Shown: positions 50,826 through 63,436 of the stretch, piece by piece
Numbering within the stretch: position 1 is the stretch's first letter
Layout of the letters: each line of letters begins with the position of its first letter
Program-made: the position numbers and the translations under genes
Notes under the pieces: generated by a model
What the model was told of the DNA's origin: nothing
What the model saw: the letters and a program-made list of their open reading frames with translations, nothing else
Databases searched by the model: none
Source of the DNA: Microcebus murinus
Taxonomy: Eukaryota > Chordata > Mammalia > Primates > Cheirogaleidae
Direction: 5' to 3'
NCBI RefSeq assembly: GCF_040939455.1
Contig: NC_134109.1
Span: 76,505,001-76,569,000 of the forward strand
Length of the DNA: 64,000 nt

Positions 50826-52229
50826 GCACCTAACATTAGTTCATTTACAACTAATAATCGTTTGCTAATCATGGTATTCAATCCTTTAGAAATCCATACC
50901 TTAAGAAAAGAATTAAAAATTGTGATGCTTTGAGGGAAATGTTTGGAAAAGTTACCACCTGGTCATAGGATTTAGTTATTAGGGGTTTGGTGTCAAGAAG
51001 GAGGCACATATTGTACCATCCTACCCATTAGTCCATTTAATTTTTCTAGAGAAAAATTTTATTTGGTAATGCCTAGTTTCTATAACTGTCACCACTGTCT
51101 TTTTAGCCCAAGACCATGCTTCATGGCTTCTCATAGAAGACAGACGTCCACCCTATATAACTTCTTTAAGACACTCCCATTTCTTTCTCTTATTTTTGCT
51201 AATTCTCTCTCCCTTTGTCTCAGATTAAGGTGGTTCCTTATGTTATTTCTTCTTTTTCTCAGTTTTCCCTTCTTCCCCAGAATTTCGAGGTTTGACCTAT
51301 ACTTTGGAAGTCCCACTGTACTGATACCCTACACCTACTGACCTGTTCCTCTTTTCCCTCTGTCACCCAGCATCTTGATATTCATTCAATACTGGCGGCC
51401 TCTACTTAAGCAAAGCACTTGGCATTCTCTCATGTGTGTTTCAAAACCACTTAGGCGCGTATCTATGAAACGTAGCTTTGATTCTGAGCTGGTTATGCTC
51501 CTGCATCCTACCCAATTGCAAAAACATTCTATAATTTCTTTTTTTTTTTCCCAGAATATTATGGGTGGACAAATGTTGAGGTTACTTATATTTCCCTTGC
51601 ACCCCCTCCCCCCTTGAGTCAAATACATTCTATAATTTCTGATTGAAAGGCCAAGGAACGTTAAACCTGCTTACCTGGACCTGCCACTGCTGTAGTTCAT
51701 GGGATGCTGAGCTATTTCAGGACCAGAAAATTACTGTTCTCTTCCTCATTTTGTCTTTTTTTTCCCTGCCCACTGCCACTAGATCACTCTTTCAAGGGTG
51801 TGGCTATGCAGTGACACATTCTGTCTTTGTTTTGCCCATCTCCCTCCCACTGTGCTCTGCTCTGTGACCTGGGAGTCTGACCCATATGGGCCACTTCAGC
51901 AGCTGCCGGTGCCCTCTGGCTTCCTCTTGGGTTCAGTCAGTGGAAGGCACTGGCGGAAGATCACAGGGTGGGCATTAAGTACCAACGAGTACCAACCAAG
52001 TACCAACACTCCTTTGTTCCCCCAGCTGCTTCTCTCCTCCTACAAGTGTCCTCACATTGATTGCATATCAATGGCAATCGGGTGAGCCACTTTATTCAGC
52101 TATCCTCTTAGCTTTGGGTGTTCATCACATTCTCTCTGCTCAAGCCAATACTATGGCAGGGGCTCCCTGCTGTTGATAGCCTAGAAGCTTTACCCACCCA
52201 AACCACTTCAAAATCCTGGTTAATAATGG

Positions 52230-52450
52230 TTGTCCATTTCCAACAGAGGAGAGTCAGGCATTTCATCTCAAAACACATTAAGGCCTTCCACAGTCTGACT
52301 CCTTCCTTTCCAGCCATATCCCAAAATGTGACCCTATATGCCTCCCTAATTCCAGCTAAACAAACATGCCTCACACACTTTTTAATCATTCAAAAATACC
52401 TCACACTGCCTTTTTGCATGTCTTTCCTCCTTCATGTTCCAGTGCCTGGA
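52230..52450 (+). repeat. L2-like LINE fragment
   Basis: 'aaggccttccacagtctgac' followed by 'tttccagccatatccca' and 'cctgga'-type blocks resemble the L2 region after the reverse transcriptase. It is diverged. Confidence 0.5.
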
Positions 52451-53059
52451 TTATTCAAACAAAGTGATTCATCTAGAGTCTAACTGTAGTCAGCAAATAT
52501 TGCATTTGAGGCTAAGAATTATGTTAGGATCATTTGGAAAATATTAACACTGATATACATGTTGCCAAAATGTGCCACCAACATGTGAAAATGATAAAGA
52601 AGTAGATCAGTAGGTTCCAGTTTGTATGCCATTGCCCTGGCAGGGACCACATGGAGCACATCAAGAATTATGAGGTTTTTGTGGTCACCTGGCTTCTGCT
52701 AGCTCCGTTTTCTCTAAGTGTCTCCCATATCCTGCCCCACTAATAATCTGGGTCAGTTAGTTACAGTCCAGCTAGTTGGTATCCAATTAATGCCTATCCA
52801 TCCTTATTAGACAGTCATAGGATCAGACCAATGTGCAGGCCACTGGGCAACCTTAGGCTGCTTGTAGGTCAGAGAGCAATAGCTGAATCAGTTGATTGTA
52901 TCCAAGAATGTAAGGTAATTTGATACAAATAAGAAAACTTACATGCAGGAAACTGCCTGGAGCTACTTTGTTTAGAAAAGACTTGAGGGTATGGGAGGCA
53001 CTTAGTGTATCCTAGATTGCCACATAAATTCATACTTACTCATGAAGATAATATCATTT

Positions 53060-54285
53060 CAGACTATATTCATGACCAAAGTCACCAGGTCAATAAACCT
53101 AGCAGTTACTGCTCAGAACTCACCTTTACTTGACCTATCAGCAACACTTGACAAAGCTTTTTGATGGCGCCTTGAAAAATGACCTTACTTAGTTTTTAGA
53201 ATACTGTGCCCTCTTGGTTTTCTCCCAAGCTTAGTGGCCATTCCTTCTCAGTCTCCATCCATGTTTCCTCCTCTTCTGCGCGCTCTCTCTCTCTTTTTAA
53301 AAGACAAGGTCTCACTCCATCACCCAGGCTAGAGTACAGTGGCACAGCCATAGCTCACTGCAGCCTTAGACTCCTGGGCTCAAGTGATCCTCCTGCTAAC
53401 TAACTGGTCTCTTAATGTTGGAGTGCCCCAGGGCTCCATGTTTGGTTCTCTTCTTTATCTAATCTTTTGCTTAGTGATTTCATGCAGTCTCATGGCTTTA
53501 AATACCATTTGTGTGCTAATATTTCCAAAAGATACATGACCATCCTGAAGCACTCCCCTAAACATCAGACCCATATATTCAACTGCCTACTCAACACCTC
53601 TACTTGAATGTATGGTAGAATCTCAAATTCAACATAGCCAAATCTGAATTCGAACTGTCCCTAAAAGTTTCCCCTATCTCAGTTAATGACAACTCTGTCC
53701 TTCCATTTGCTCAGGTGAAATACCTTGGAGTCATTCTTCTCCCTTTCCCTCACACTCCACCTCTTGTGGTAGTTCCTTATGACCCAGAGTAATAGCCAAA
53801 ATCAGCCTTCATGGTCCTACACAGTTCTCCCCTTTCATTGCTCTGTCCTCATCTCCTATCATATTTACCCTCATTCACTCTGCACCAGTCACTGTGGCCT
53901 CTTTGGTGTTCCTCAGACTTGCCTGATGCATGGTTGCCCCAGGCCTTTTGCACTGATTGTTCCTGTTGCATGAAACACTTTGCTCAGGTGTGTGCATGGC
54001 TCACTGTCAAAAGTCACATACATATCACCTTCTCAGGCTTACTCTGACCCTCCCCAAAGGTTTCCATCTTCCTTCTTTATTTTATATTTCTCCATAAACC
54101 TTTTCATCTTCTAACATGATCTGTAATGTCAGTCATTTTGTTTGCCCCACTGGAATAAAAGTTCCACAAGGGCAGGGATTTTTGGTTTTTTTGCTTACTG
54201 CTATATCCTTAAGACAAGAACAGTGCCTGGCACATAATAGGTTCTTAATAAGTGTTTGTTGAATAAATGAATGGGCTTATTCTGA
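53060..54285 (+). mobile_element. L2 LINE, RT C-terminal part and 3' end, split by an Alu fragment
   Basis: Ordered L2 blocks include 'acttgacctatcagcaacac', 'gttggagtgccccagggctc', 'cagtctcatggctttaaata', 'caactgcctactcaacacct', 'ccttggagtcattcttctcc', 'cccaggccttttgcactgat', 'caagggcagggatttttgg' and the terminal 'acagtgcctggcacataata' with 'gttgaataaatgaatg'. The recognisable RT-coding stretch is broken by frameshifts. An Alu fragment sits at 53295-53397. Confidence 0.88.
53295..53397 (-). mobile_element. Alu left-arm fragment (reverse)
   Basis: On the + strand it reads 'aagacaaggtctcactccat', 'cacccaggctagagtacagt', 'catagctcactgcagcctta' and 'ctcaagtgatcctcctgc'. Only one arm is present. 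L2 sequence resumes after it at 'cttaatgttggagtgcccca'. Confidence 0.88.
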
Positions 54286-56008
54286 AGAAGCATAATGTAT
54301 TATATTTTTAAAATATAAATATCATACAGCAATGTTAATGGCACAAATTGTTCATGTTACTGGATTTGATGTTCCAAAAGTTTCTGACACTTGGAAGGAA
54401 TGTTACAGATCTAATGTATATGCCATGAAAATAAACAATCATCAGTTTTTGAATTTCACAGTTTGAAGAAAACCAGACAGGCTGTCCTTTCTCCCCCTTA
54501 CTTGTGTTTTCTTGAGAAGCCCACTGGTAGTTTCTGAGAGAAATTATATCAACTTTAAAAAAATAATTATTGATATTGTTTCACATGTTATTAATAGGTT
54601 TAGAGATGATATTACAGTTAATTTGTGAAATCTTTTATAAAAAATGTACCTTGTGACACATATTTTAACCATTACTGGCAAGTATTAAACTTCAAAATTA
54701 ATTATGCAAGTATTCCAAATGTTAGCAAATTTAAAATAAAGCAGGAGATGGCATCTTGCATCCTACTGGAAATAAGTATATATCCCCCATTTCCATTTTG
54801 ATTACTGAAAATTATATAAAACTGTTTTATTAAATTTTAAAAAATCTACAGCATTGGCCATCTTTGTATATATCACATCAAAAAAATTGAGAAATTAATA
54901 TTCTAAATGAAATATCATACAAAGTCTTATTCTTTTTTAAACTATTTGAATTTTTATCTAAAATTCATATTTACTACATAAATCCATGTTACTTAGCAAA
55001 AGTAACAATTTTAGTTTATGTGGGAAAATGGCTGGCTGGAGTTAAAGTTCACTCAATACTGTTTGCTGAAAATGCTCCCCAAACAAAAGTTGAGTGGTCA
55101 AATAATTTTGGAAAATTTTACCTACTACATTTGAATATTAAAAGCTATCAGAAGTTCTGTATCAAGGAAACATATTTACCATTGTTTAACCCTATATTTC
55201 TTAAAATTATTTGACCGTGGATCAATTTTTGTGTCTAATACCTGTGTCCCTTTGGAATACCCCCTTGAGAACTCCTATGTGAACCCCTGCCAGATAGGAG
55301 ATGATACATCAGTGGGGGGATATGAGTGAAAAGGAGAGGAGCAGGGGGCTACCACTTCTACCTAGAACAAGATAGAATATGCGCTTGGGCCTCCTAACTA
55401 TACCTCTCATAATTGAAAAGTACAAATGACAGTGACATCCCCAAAGATCAGAGATTACAAACTAAGATGTATACAGGGACCAGGCAGACAACATAAAGGA
55501 GTGGAAACTGGTGCCCCTCAGAGCAAGTAGTGCTTCTGCATGGAGCAGCCCCTACTCAGTCTCAGCCCATGTGGCCATGGAGATATAGTGGGCCCCATAT
55601 GGCCAGATCTTCCAGTTCTTCAAACCATGTTGAAAATCAAGATTTGTGTATGGTAAATGGCGATAATTAATTCTGTTGCTATAAAACACTGAAATAAAAT
55701 ATATCCCAGAACTACCCCCATATGTGAGCTCCACCTTAAGAAGAATTGATGTAGCAGCATTAAAAGGAGGGGCATGTGGCATAACCTAGAATACACTCCT
55801 GTTGCATACAGGAGACCCTGGTAGAAACAAAATAACTTTACCTTTCATGTTTTTGAGACTGGAATATTTCCAAGTAGGTATAAATCTTTAAGTCTGAAAA
55901 ACTTTAAAGACCAGTTCATTGTCCTCCTCGAATAATGATAGTATTATTTATAAAGCATGCTTTCAGTTTACAAAGTACCAGAAGTAAAAAACAAAACAAT
56001 ACTCTAGG

Positions 56009-56398
56009 TATACTAATTTCCCAGGGCTGTCATAACAGAATACCACAGACTGGGTGGCTTAAACAATGGACATTTATTTTCTCAGTGTTGGAGACTAGAA
56101 GTCTGAGATCAAGGAGGGCTCGTTCCTTCTGAGGGTCGTAAGGAGAGGATTTATTTCCAAGCCTCTCTTCTTAGCTTGTAGGTAGGTGTCCTCACATCAT
56201 CTTTGCTCTGTATGTATGTGTCCAAATTTCCTTTTCTTATAAGGACATTAGTCTTTGAATTAGGCCCACCTTAATGATCTCATTTTAACTTAATTACCTC
56301 TATAAAGACATGCTCTCCAAATACAGTCGAATTCTGAGGTTCCGGGTATTAGGACTTCAACATACAAAGTTTTGAGGTATATACTTCAGTCCGTAATA
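56009..56398 (-). mobile_element. MLT1-type (ERVL-MaLR) solo LTR, reverse
   Basis: On the + strand, 'ttcccagggctgtcataaca', 'accacagactgggtggctta', 'gaagtctgagatcaaggag', 'ccaaatttccttttcttata' and 'attaggacttcaacataca' follow the reverse MLT1 LTR from end to end in 390 bp. The 5-bp repeat CTAGG at 56004-56008 and 56399-56403 flanks it exactly, as expected for an LTR-element target duplication. There is no internal retroviral-like sequence on either side. Confidence 0.88.
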
Positions 56399-56448
56399 CT
56401 AGGAAAAAACTTATTGGAGTAAAAGAAGGACTCTCTTAGTTGTTTGGG

Positions 56449-56474
56449 GTTTTGTTTGTTTGTTTGTTTGTTTT
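56449..56474 (+). repeat. (GTTT)n simple repeat
   Basis: About six GTTT units shortly after the MLT1 LTR. Confidence 0.9.
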
Positions 56475-56814
56475 AATACCTGAAAAACAGATATAAAATT
56501 TTAACCATAAAATTTTCTACATAAGCCAGGAAAAGTTCTTTCATGAATGGAAAGTAAAAGAGTAGGTGGAACCCAGTGTCTAAAGTTTAATGTATCCAGG
56601 TATCTACAGAAAACAGCATGTGTATGTGAGATACTAAGAAAGGAAGGATTGAAATTATGGGTCACTTATTTGGACCACCAGCAAAGACTCAACTAGGTAA
56701 GACCAGCTATAAGCCAATTTATATCTAATAAATATATAAGATATAGTATAAATGGAATAATATGTAAAATGAGATATGAACACGTACTGTTAATGTCCAG
56801 ACATGTTTTAATGC

Positions 56815-57009
56815 TGTGGTCTGGTCCCAACCCCCGAGCCAAGGCCCAGTACTGGTCTGTGCCCTGTTAGGGAACAGGCGGTACATCACCACCTAAGCCC
56901 CGCACCACCCTGCCCACACCCAGGACACCCCACCTCCCCAGCCCTGGTTCATGGAAAAATTGTCTTCCGTGAAACCAGACCCTGGTGCCAAAAAGGTTGG
57001 GGACCACTG
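56815..57009 (-). mobile_element. hAT-Charlie-type DNA transposon (MER30-like), second copy
   Basis: It is the reverse of the element at 2329-2515. It starts 'ctggtcccaacccccgagcc', passes through 'tgccctgttagggaacaggc' and ends 'ggtgccaaaaaggttgggg' plus 'accactg'. It has GC-rich inner sequence and no transposase. Confidence 0.78.
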
Positions 57010-57414
57010 TTCTAATGCATGAAAGTTCTTAATATCTCTAAGCTTATGCCAAACAATTCATTTTTTTTAATGTTTTGCTTTTGATTGTCTTATCTTAAGA
57101 TACAGAAAAACAAAAAATCAGTCCATTTTTAAATTTTAATGGCCAAGAAAGAAGGTCAAAATCAAACAGAAAATCTTGAATTCAACACTGATTATGTGAC
57201 GTAAACTTTTTCAGGTTTCAAGCTTTATTTCCTGAACTGCTTTCTCACAGTTTTCTTCATCCCATCATAGATTTCTGAGACCCCAATGTGCTTGAGCTGA
57301 GACCTCCTTCTGGAGCCTTCGTATTGTTTGTTTACCTGTGTGGGATAAGTATGTCTGCGGGCAGACCAATTTTCTTTCAAAACTGCAGCAGATTGCTAAA
57401 ATTCACTCATTCAC

Positions 57415-58010
57415 ACATTCATCTGTCTGTTCATTTAACTCATACTGTGTGCTGAGTACAGGGCTAGGCATTAAAGATCAAAGATAAGCATGGCCTCTAA
57501 CCTCACTAAACTAATAGTCTAGTAAAATAAACAAGAGTAAACAAGGAATTTCAGTATGTTAAGTACAATAAAAATTGGCTTGGGTCCTCAGACTCGAAAC
57601 AGTCAATCAAGCCAGAGTGAGTGGGGAAATGGCCATGAGTTAGGTCATAAGAAAAGCATAGAAGTTTTCTAAGTAACTGGTTAAGAGGCAGACCAGGTTA
57701 TATAATGCATATTTGAAGAAGCATAAAAACACGTGGTATATTTAGGGAATTGTAAGTACTTTGGTTTTCTCAAAGTTTAAATTATGTTAGGACATGGGGA
57801 AAAGGAGACTGGAGAAGTATTAAGAGCCAGGTCATGAAGGGAATTTAGAGAAATCACATGGGCAATGGGGAGCCTTTGAAATATTTTAATTAGGGGAATA
57901 GCATGATCATATTTTTACTTTAAAAAGACCCTTCAGGCAGCCATAGATTGGAAAGTAAAAACACTGAGAGTTAAATTCATTTAAGAAATAAGCAGTAGGC
58001 AGTCTTAGTA
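57415..58010 (-). repeat. L2 LINE fragment (reverse)
   Basis: 'tgtgctgagtacagggctag', 'aagcatggcctctaacctca', 'gccaggtcatgaagggaatt', 'ggggaatagcatgatcata' and 'acccttcaggcagccataga' lie in reverse L2 order. Confidence 0.75.
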
Positions 58011-58812
58011 AGGTTGTAGAGGAGAGTGCTTAGCCTAATCATACACAAACTGCTACCTGGACTAAACACATAAAGATATTCTGTGTTCTGCACCACTTCT
58101 TTTCAGTATCAGGTCCTAACCATGCAGTGCTATCTTTTGGTCTAATCAAATGTAACAGCCAACACTAATCCCTAGCATCAGTGGATGCTGTTTCTGGGGT
58201 CCCTGCCACCTCTGATGTTTGGAGCCTAGTTATGGGGTGAGCATTATATGCACCCTCAGTGTTCCAAGGTTTAAGAGAAACCACAAAGCTATCTATAAAC
58301 CCATTAACTTAAACATTCTATTTTTCATTCTAAAGATATCTTTTCCATTTTTTAATAAAAAGTCGATGAAAATGTTAATTTTCTATTTCCCTAAAATTTA
58401 CCATACCCTTATGAAATCTGTTACCAGAAAATTGACAGTAGGAACTTTGTAAACTTTTTTTTTCTGCCCTTCCATTTAGTGGCAAAAATTAAAGTCTTTT
58501 TGTCACTCTAGTATTGGTAAAAAGGAATTTTGCAATGAGGGGATATAACAAAGAATGCCTACTTTCCTTGAAGGGAATTTCAAAGCAATATCTGCTTCAG
58601 TAGAGAAAGCAAGTAGCTACTGAGTATGTCCCCCAGACCTTCTGGATCATACCCACAACCTCTTGGTTATTTTGGTTTCTCCACAGGGGAGCAAATGTCA
58701 ACCAGCCACATTGGCATCCTTTCCATGTCTGTTAAGAAATCCAGAGGATCATTGGGTCTGAATATCTCCCTAACTGCATCCAAGCATCCAGCTCTCCCTC
58801 AGAATGGGCCAG

Positions 58813-58882
58813 GATGGTCTGATTACCCTGTGGTCTGATGGTCTGATTACCCATTATTTTGGCACTGTTGTGCCAAAATAAT
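58813..58882. repeat. Direct 16-bp repeat next to a perfect 12-bp hairpin
   Basis: gatggtctgattaccc occurs at 58813-58828 and again at 58837-58852. It is followed at once by arms attattttggca (58853-58864) and tgccaaaataat (58871-58882) around a CTGTTG loop. Confidence 0.9.
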
Positions 58883-58904
58883 AAACTCCTGAGGGCAAGG
58901 GTAA

Positions 58905-59070
58905 TATCGCCAGTCATTCAATAGGTACGTACCGAGCACCTACTCTGTTCACCATTCTGGGCACCAGGAATGCAGCAATATGAAAGACAGATGTGGGCCC
59001 TGTCCTTCAGGAGCTTATATTATGATAGGAAAGACAGAAGATAAATTAGTAAATGAATGAATACTTTTTT
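58905..59070 (-). repeat. L2 LINE 3'-end fragment (reverse)
   Basis: 'gagcacctactctgttcac', 'attctgggcaccaggaatgc', 'ctgtccttcaggagcttata' and 'aaattagtaaatgaatga' make a good reverse L2 3' end. Confidence 0.82.
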
Positions 59071-60324
59071 TTTTCCAAATCATGATACAGTGATTAGGGA
59101 AGGTCTTTCTGACCAGCTTTGGTGAAAAAAATCTCAATGAATGTTTCAGTTGAATTGCATTTCCCCAAATTGAAGTGCACCCCTCTGCACTTCAGACTCA
59201 GGCTATAACTTTGACAATGGCCTTCAAGTGCATTGCCATTTTGTGTAATCTGAGGCATCAAATGTTTTGGCTGTAGGACATCTCTGTGGTATGAAGTTTT
59301 TCTGCTAGATGCCCATTGATCTGAATTCTGCTATGTCTAGCTTCCTACATCCCCAAAGCAGTCGAACACTAATACTGTCATTGTTTCCAACCACTTTTGT
59401 ATATATCCATAAGCCAGTAAGTAAGCAGAAAGGGTAAGTGGTTATGTTCTTATTGTCTGTATACTTCAGAGTATATGTGTGAGCAGATTATGATAAATGG
59501 ATCTTAATGCCAGCCCAGCCAGGACATACATACAGTTTAAACATCAGAGGTTTCTGATGGATTATAATAAAACCAAAGGGAACAAATTGCAGTTTCCCAA
59601 GCATTTGTAAAAGCAGTGATTCACTTTCACTATTAAAATATTTATATTAAGTTAAAGACTTCATTTGTTATCAGCACAGGACCCTATAAAGATAAGTAAA
59701 TTTATCATTGTTTTCCATTAAACTCCCACTCTGTGATAAATACCAAACTCTGTGATAAAGACATGATGCTGGCCAGAATGAACTTATTGTATCTTCTTTT
59801 AAATTTGTTTAACCATTTGTTCAACTTTGGTATGCATTATAGTCTGAATAATCTGTTAATAATTCTGGCCTCCTTGTTATATTAAACAACTATTACTTTC
59901 TAAAAATACACATGGTCCACTGGAGAGAGCTCTAAACTACAGGAAGTCTGTGAAACTTTCAAAAACACCTTATCTTGTTTTACTTCCTCTTCTACTTTAT
60001 TCTATTATTGATACCGATCATATGTATTTATCAATAATTATGAATGTATCATTTTCACATACTCTTAGTCAATGTGTGTTAAGTATAGAATTGATTCATA
60101 CCAGTTAAATCAGCTCATTTAAAAGTATTATTACAAATTTTTCAAATCACAGGATCACATAGAAATGTATACAAACATCCTGTTCATTATTACTCCATAG
60201 TTGGGCATTTGAGTTCTTAAATGGATCTTTTAAGTTAATTTTTAATATACCTATTAAGTTTTTGGAATAAATGAATCCCTGGTATTCTCATGATTGCTTC
60301 TATTTTAAGAATTAAAGATTACTC

Positions 60325-60351
60325 TATGTGTGTGTGTAAGAGAGAGAGAGA
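60325..60351 (+). repeat. (TG)n(AG)n short compound repeat
   Basis: Six TG-type units followed by six AG units. Confidence 0.9.
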
Positions 60352-60694
60352 TAAATTTTTTTCTAAATAAATAGTATTATTTTAAGGGAAATATAAACAT
60401 AGAAAAGTTACAGTTATACTGCGTAGTAATTTTGTTGTTTTATAATAAGAACTTTTCTCTAAAATATTAATAAAGTTAAAATCATTTTATGGAACCATCC
60501 TGCCATCTTTACTAAATCACGCCATTTGACAGATAGGACTAGAGATTGTGGTCTTTGCATATGAAAAATATGTTTATGGATAAAGATTATGTATTTTGAA
60601 GTGCACATAAATATTTGGAAATTAAAATAAGAGGCATGATATTTGCCTATGACACAGTGAGGTTCCTAACAGACATATCTTTAAATAGATCTTT

Positions 60695-61130
60695 AACCAT
60701 TCACTCATTTTATTCCTTCACTCAAATAACCATTGAGCAAAATTTACTAAGAGCTAACCATGAACCGGGCACCACAGTAGGCCTCTGAATACAGAGATTC
60801 CTCAAAATACAGCTTTTACTCTCAGTGAGCTTGGTCTAATGGGGACTGCAGACCAGCTGTAAACTAGCCATTATTTGCCATTATGGCAAATAAACCAACA
60901 ATCATGACATGCAAAGTGCTGGGATTGAGATGTGCATGGAGTACATAGAGTGCAAGTTCAGGAAGCTAATTCAGACAAGCCTCATCTTAGAGCTGAGGGA
61001 CAGGTGAATAGGGAAGGGTGTTGAGAACAGGTGGAAGAGCTTGTGCAGAGGCATTGAGGCCTGAAGAAGGGACAGTGAGAACATAAGGAACAGAAGCCAG
61101 ATACAGAAAAGCTGGTGCAATGCCACAGAC
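60695..61130 (-). repeat. L2 LINE fragment (reverse)
   Basis: 'tcactcaaataaccattgag', 'aaccgggcaccacagtagg', 'cagtgagcttggtctaatgg' and 'agcttgtgcagaggcattga' lie in reverse L2 order. A 130-codon open frame on the minus strand (61379-60987) overlaps this piece and has no domain. I do not call it a gene. Confidence 0.75.
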
Positions 61131-62254
61131 TTCTAAGAGTGTCTCTGGAGCAGTACAGATAGGGCTTTTTTTGAGCAAATTGCTGACCTGATTACATTTG
61201 ACACGTGGGAATATTACTAAGCTACAGTGTGGAAGACCAATTAGAGGTGTTTGGTTTGTGGGGGGTTTGTTTCTTTGTTTTTGGAGGGTTTTTTGTTTGT
61301 TTGTATTGGAGAGTGGAAATATAGGAGAGACTGGGAAAGGGAGACCAAGTGGAAGATTATTGCTGAAATTCAAGTGCAAAACAGAGAAGGAACAAAAGTA
61401 GTTCAGTGGAAATGGAGAAAAGGAAACATATATGGGATATTAAGGACATGTGTTGTCCTCTTATTAAATTTGGGTTGGAAAGAAAGGTAATTTTGCTAGG
61501 AGTAGTTAAAATTCACAATATTGAGTACCATTGAAACTATTTGCCTTTTTAAGTATCTAACTCATTTGCACTGGGGCTTGAACTGAGGAATTCTGATTTC
61601 TGGTGTGCTGTGTTCTTTCTTTTAATACTTCATCTGTATGAAATAGAAATAAAAACAAACAAAATTATCTGTTACATGCATGTCATATAGGTATATGCAT
61701 ATCATGTATAAATATATATGTTTGCACACACATACACGCTCAGATACCTTGTGAGTAAAGGAAAACAAAGCTGGAAACATTTTCTACCAGGAATCTTTAT
61801 GGAATGTATTTTTAACTATCAAAACTATTTTCAAATTGTTGGCAGTTTCTTAGAGTTAGTGCATTTTAAAAAAAAATGTTTGAACCACCACATTTCCTCA
61901 TCTTAAACAATGAGTGGCAATGTTTGGAAAATGTTTGTTATATTATCTCTCCAAATAAAAGTTGATAGTTCCCATAACACTTGTGACAAACATTTCTGGG
62001 TGAGAAAATAATTTGCCTTTTGGGTCATTCCTAAGTAAATTTATTTTTAAAGCATGTATGTGCAGTTACAAGGGTTCACAAAAAAAGAGGCAGCTGTTGC
62101 TGGCTTCAGTCAGCCTAGGTTTTTCATTTGCTCCATGCTCTTTTTTATAAGTGTGCTTTTCTTTATGTTGTATTTTTCCTCTTACTTTCATTCATAAAGA
62201 TTGATATCTCTATTTCCTTGAAAAGCTGTATGAGTTCAGTCATTAGAATTAAGC

Positions 62255-62264
62255 GGGGGGGGGG
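62255..62264 (+). repeat. G10 homopolymer
   Basis: Ten consecutive G in AT-rich sequence. Confidence 0.9.
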
Positions 62265-62289
62265 CACGTTACAAAAATTACAGACTTAC

Positions 62290-62390
62290 AGAGTTTTTAG
62301 AGCTAGCCAAGATCCCTCATAAATATAATCTAATTTTACAAGTGAGGAAACTGAGGCCCAATGAGATTTAAGTCACTCAGTGTTGAACTT
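62290..62390 (-). repeat. MIR-like fragment (reverse)
   Basis: 'ttttacaagtgaggaaactg' followed by 'aggcccaatgagatttaag' is the reverse MIR core motif. No more of the element is clear. Confidence 0.5.
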
Positions 62391-62764
62391 TGTAATCTGT
62401 GAGTTGGATAAAACCTTTAAAAACAGAAATGAATCAACTTAACAACTATGATAGGAATTGTTTCAGTTTTACAAGTACTTAGTATTATATAACTGCTCTC
62501 TACCATTTTGACAGGGAGAACTTTTTAAATACCAAAGCACTTTTCTGAATAATTAGTAGCAGCCAATTGTACTATCAGACCCCAAACCAACCACATGCTG
62601 ATCTAATACAGAGCCCGAGGACTTTTCACAGGGAGTCTTGTTCCCTTGCTACTGTGTAGTACTGTGCAGTGTCTTAAAATCAGCTAGTGATAACAAAATA
62701 AATTTAACCATGAAGAGGGATAATCTAAAAATTATTTAATTATTGGTTACAACCCAAGAAACAG

Positions 62765-62990
62765 TATAACTGAGTGGAAGAGCACAGATTTGGGGGTGGG
62801 GTGGGGGATGGCAGGGAGGAGCTGAGTTTGATTCCCATTTGGTCCTTACTACGTGACCTTGGGCAAATCTCTGGATTTCTCTAATTTTTTTTAACTAATC
62901 TATAAAATAAGTACAGTTTGAATTCCTATACGGATTGAATAAGCTCAGATATACATAGTGCTTGGCATGCAATACACATTTGGTAAAAGG
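62765..62990 (+). repeat. MIR SINE with a G-rich internal stretch
   Basis: 'tgagtggaagagcacagatt', 'cgtgaccttgggcaaatctc', 'aatctataaaataagtac' and 'cttggcatgcaatacacatt' give the MIR order. The usual 'gcctgggttt' part is replaced by a G-run cluster at 62792-62817. Confidence 0.85.
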
Positions 62991-63413
62991 TAACTAGAAG
63001 TACTTAACACTAAGTAAGTCGATGTGTGCCAAGTGGAAGTAAACAGGTATTACAATGATGTTTCACAGTCATTGCTGGGTCTTAGTACTTTGTTATCATT
63101 CTCTGCTATGGCATAGATGCCTTAGCTATATATCTCACTCTCTTCAGTGTGAGAATACTGAGAATCCGAACATTTCTGGAGGATAGAAGCCAATGACTAA
63201 TAAAAGTCTCCTTGCCCAACTGCCCATACAGAGTTTGCCTCTAGCAGGGGCCTTTTAATTTCCCATTCTCTTTTCTTTGTTTCTCTTACAATAGCTGCTT
63301 CCCTGTTTTATGGACCCACACAGGGAAATGGGGGAATGGGGGTTAGTAATTTCATATAATCAGATATTTGATAAATAAGCATATTTTTTTTTTCAGTTTT
63401 AAATTTAAGTACC

Positions 63414-63436
63414 AAAAAAAAAAAAAAAAAAAAAAA
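63414..63436 (+). repeat. A23 homopolymer
   Basis: Poly-A tract after AT-rich sequence. No SINE or processed transcript body is recognisable upstream. Confidence 0.95.

Noticed and set aside
52118..52483. 121-codon + strand open frame
   Set aside because: It lies over an L2-like fragment in intron and shows no recognisable domain. A stretch this long is expected by chance in 64 kb.
58853..58882. Hairpin considered as a microRNA precursor
   Set aside because: A 12-bp stem with a 6-base loop is far shorter than a miRNA precursor stem.
60987..61379. 130-codon open frame on the minus strand, longest in the window
   Set aside because: It overlaps a recognisable L2 piece, has low-complexity Lys/Asn/Thr/Pro runs, no domain, and no splice or promoter context.
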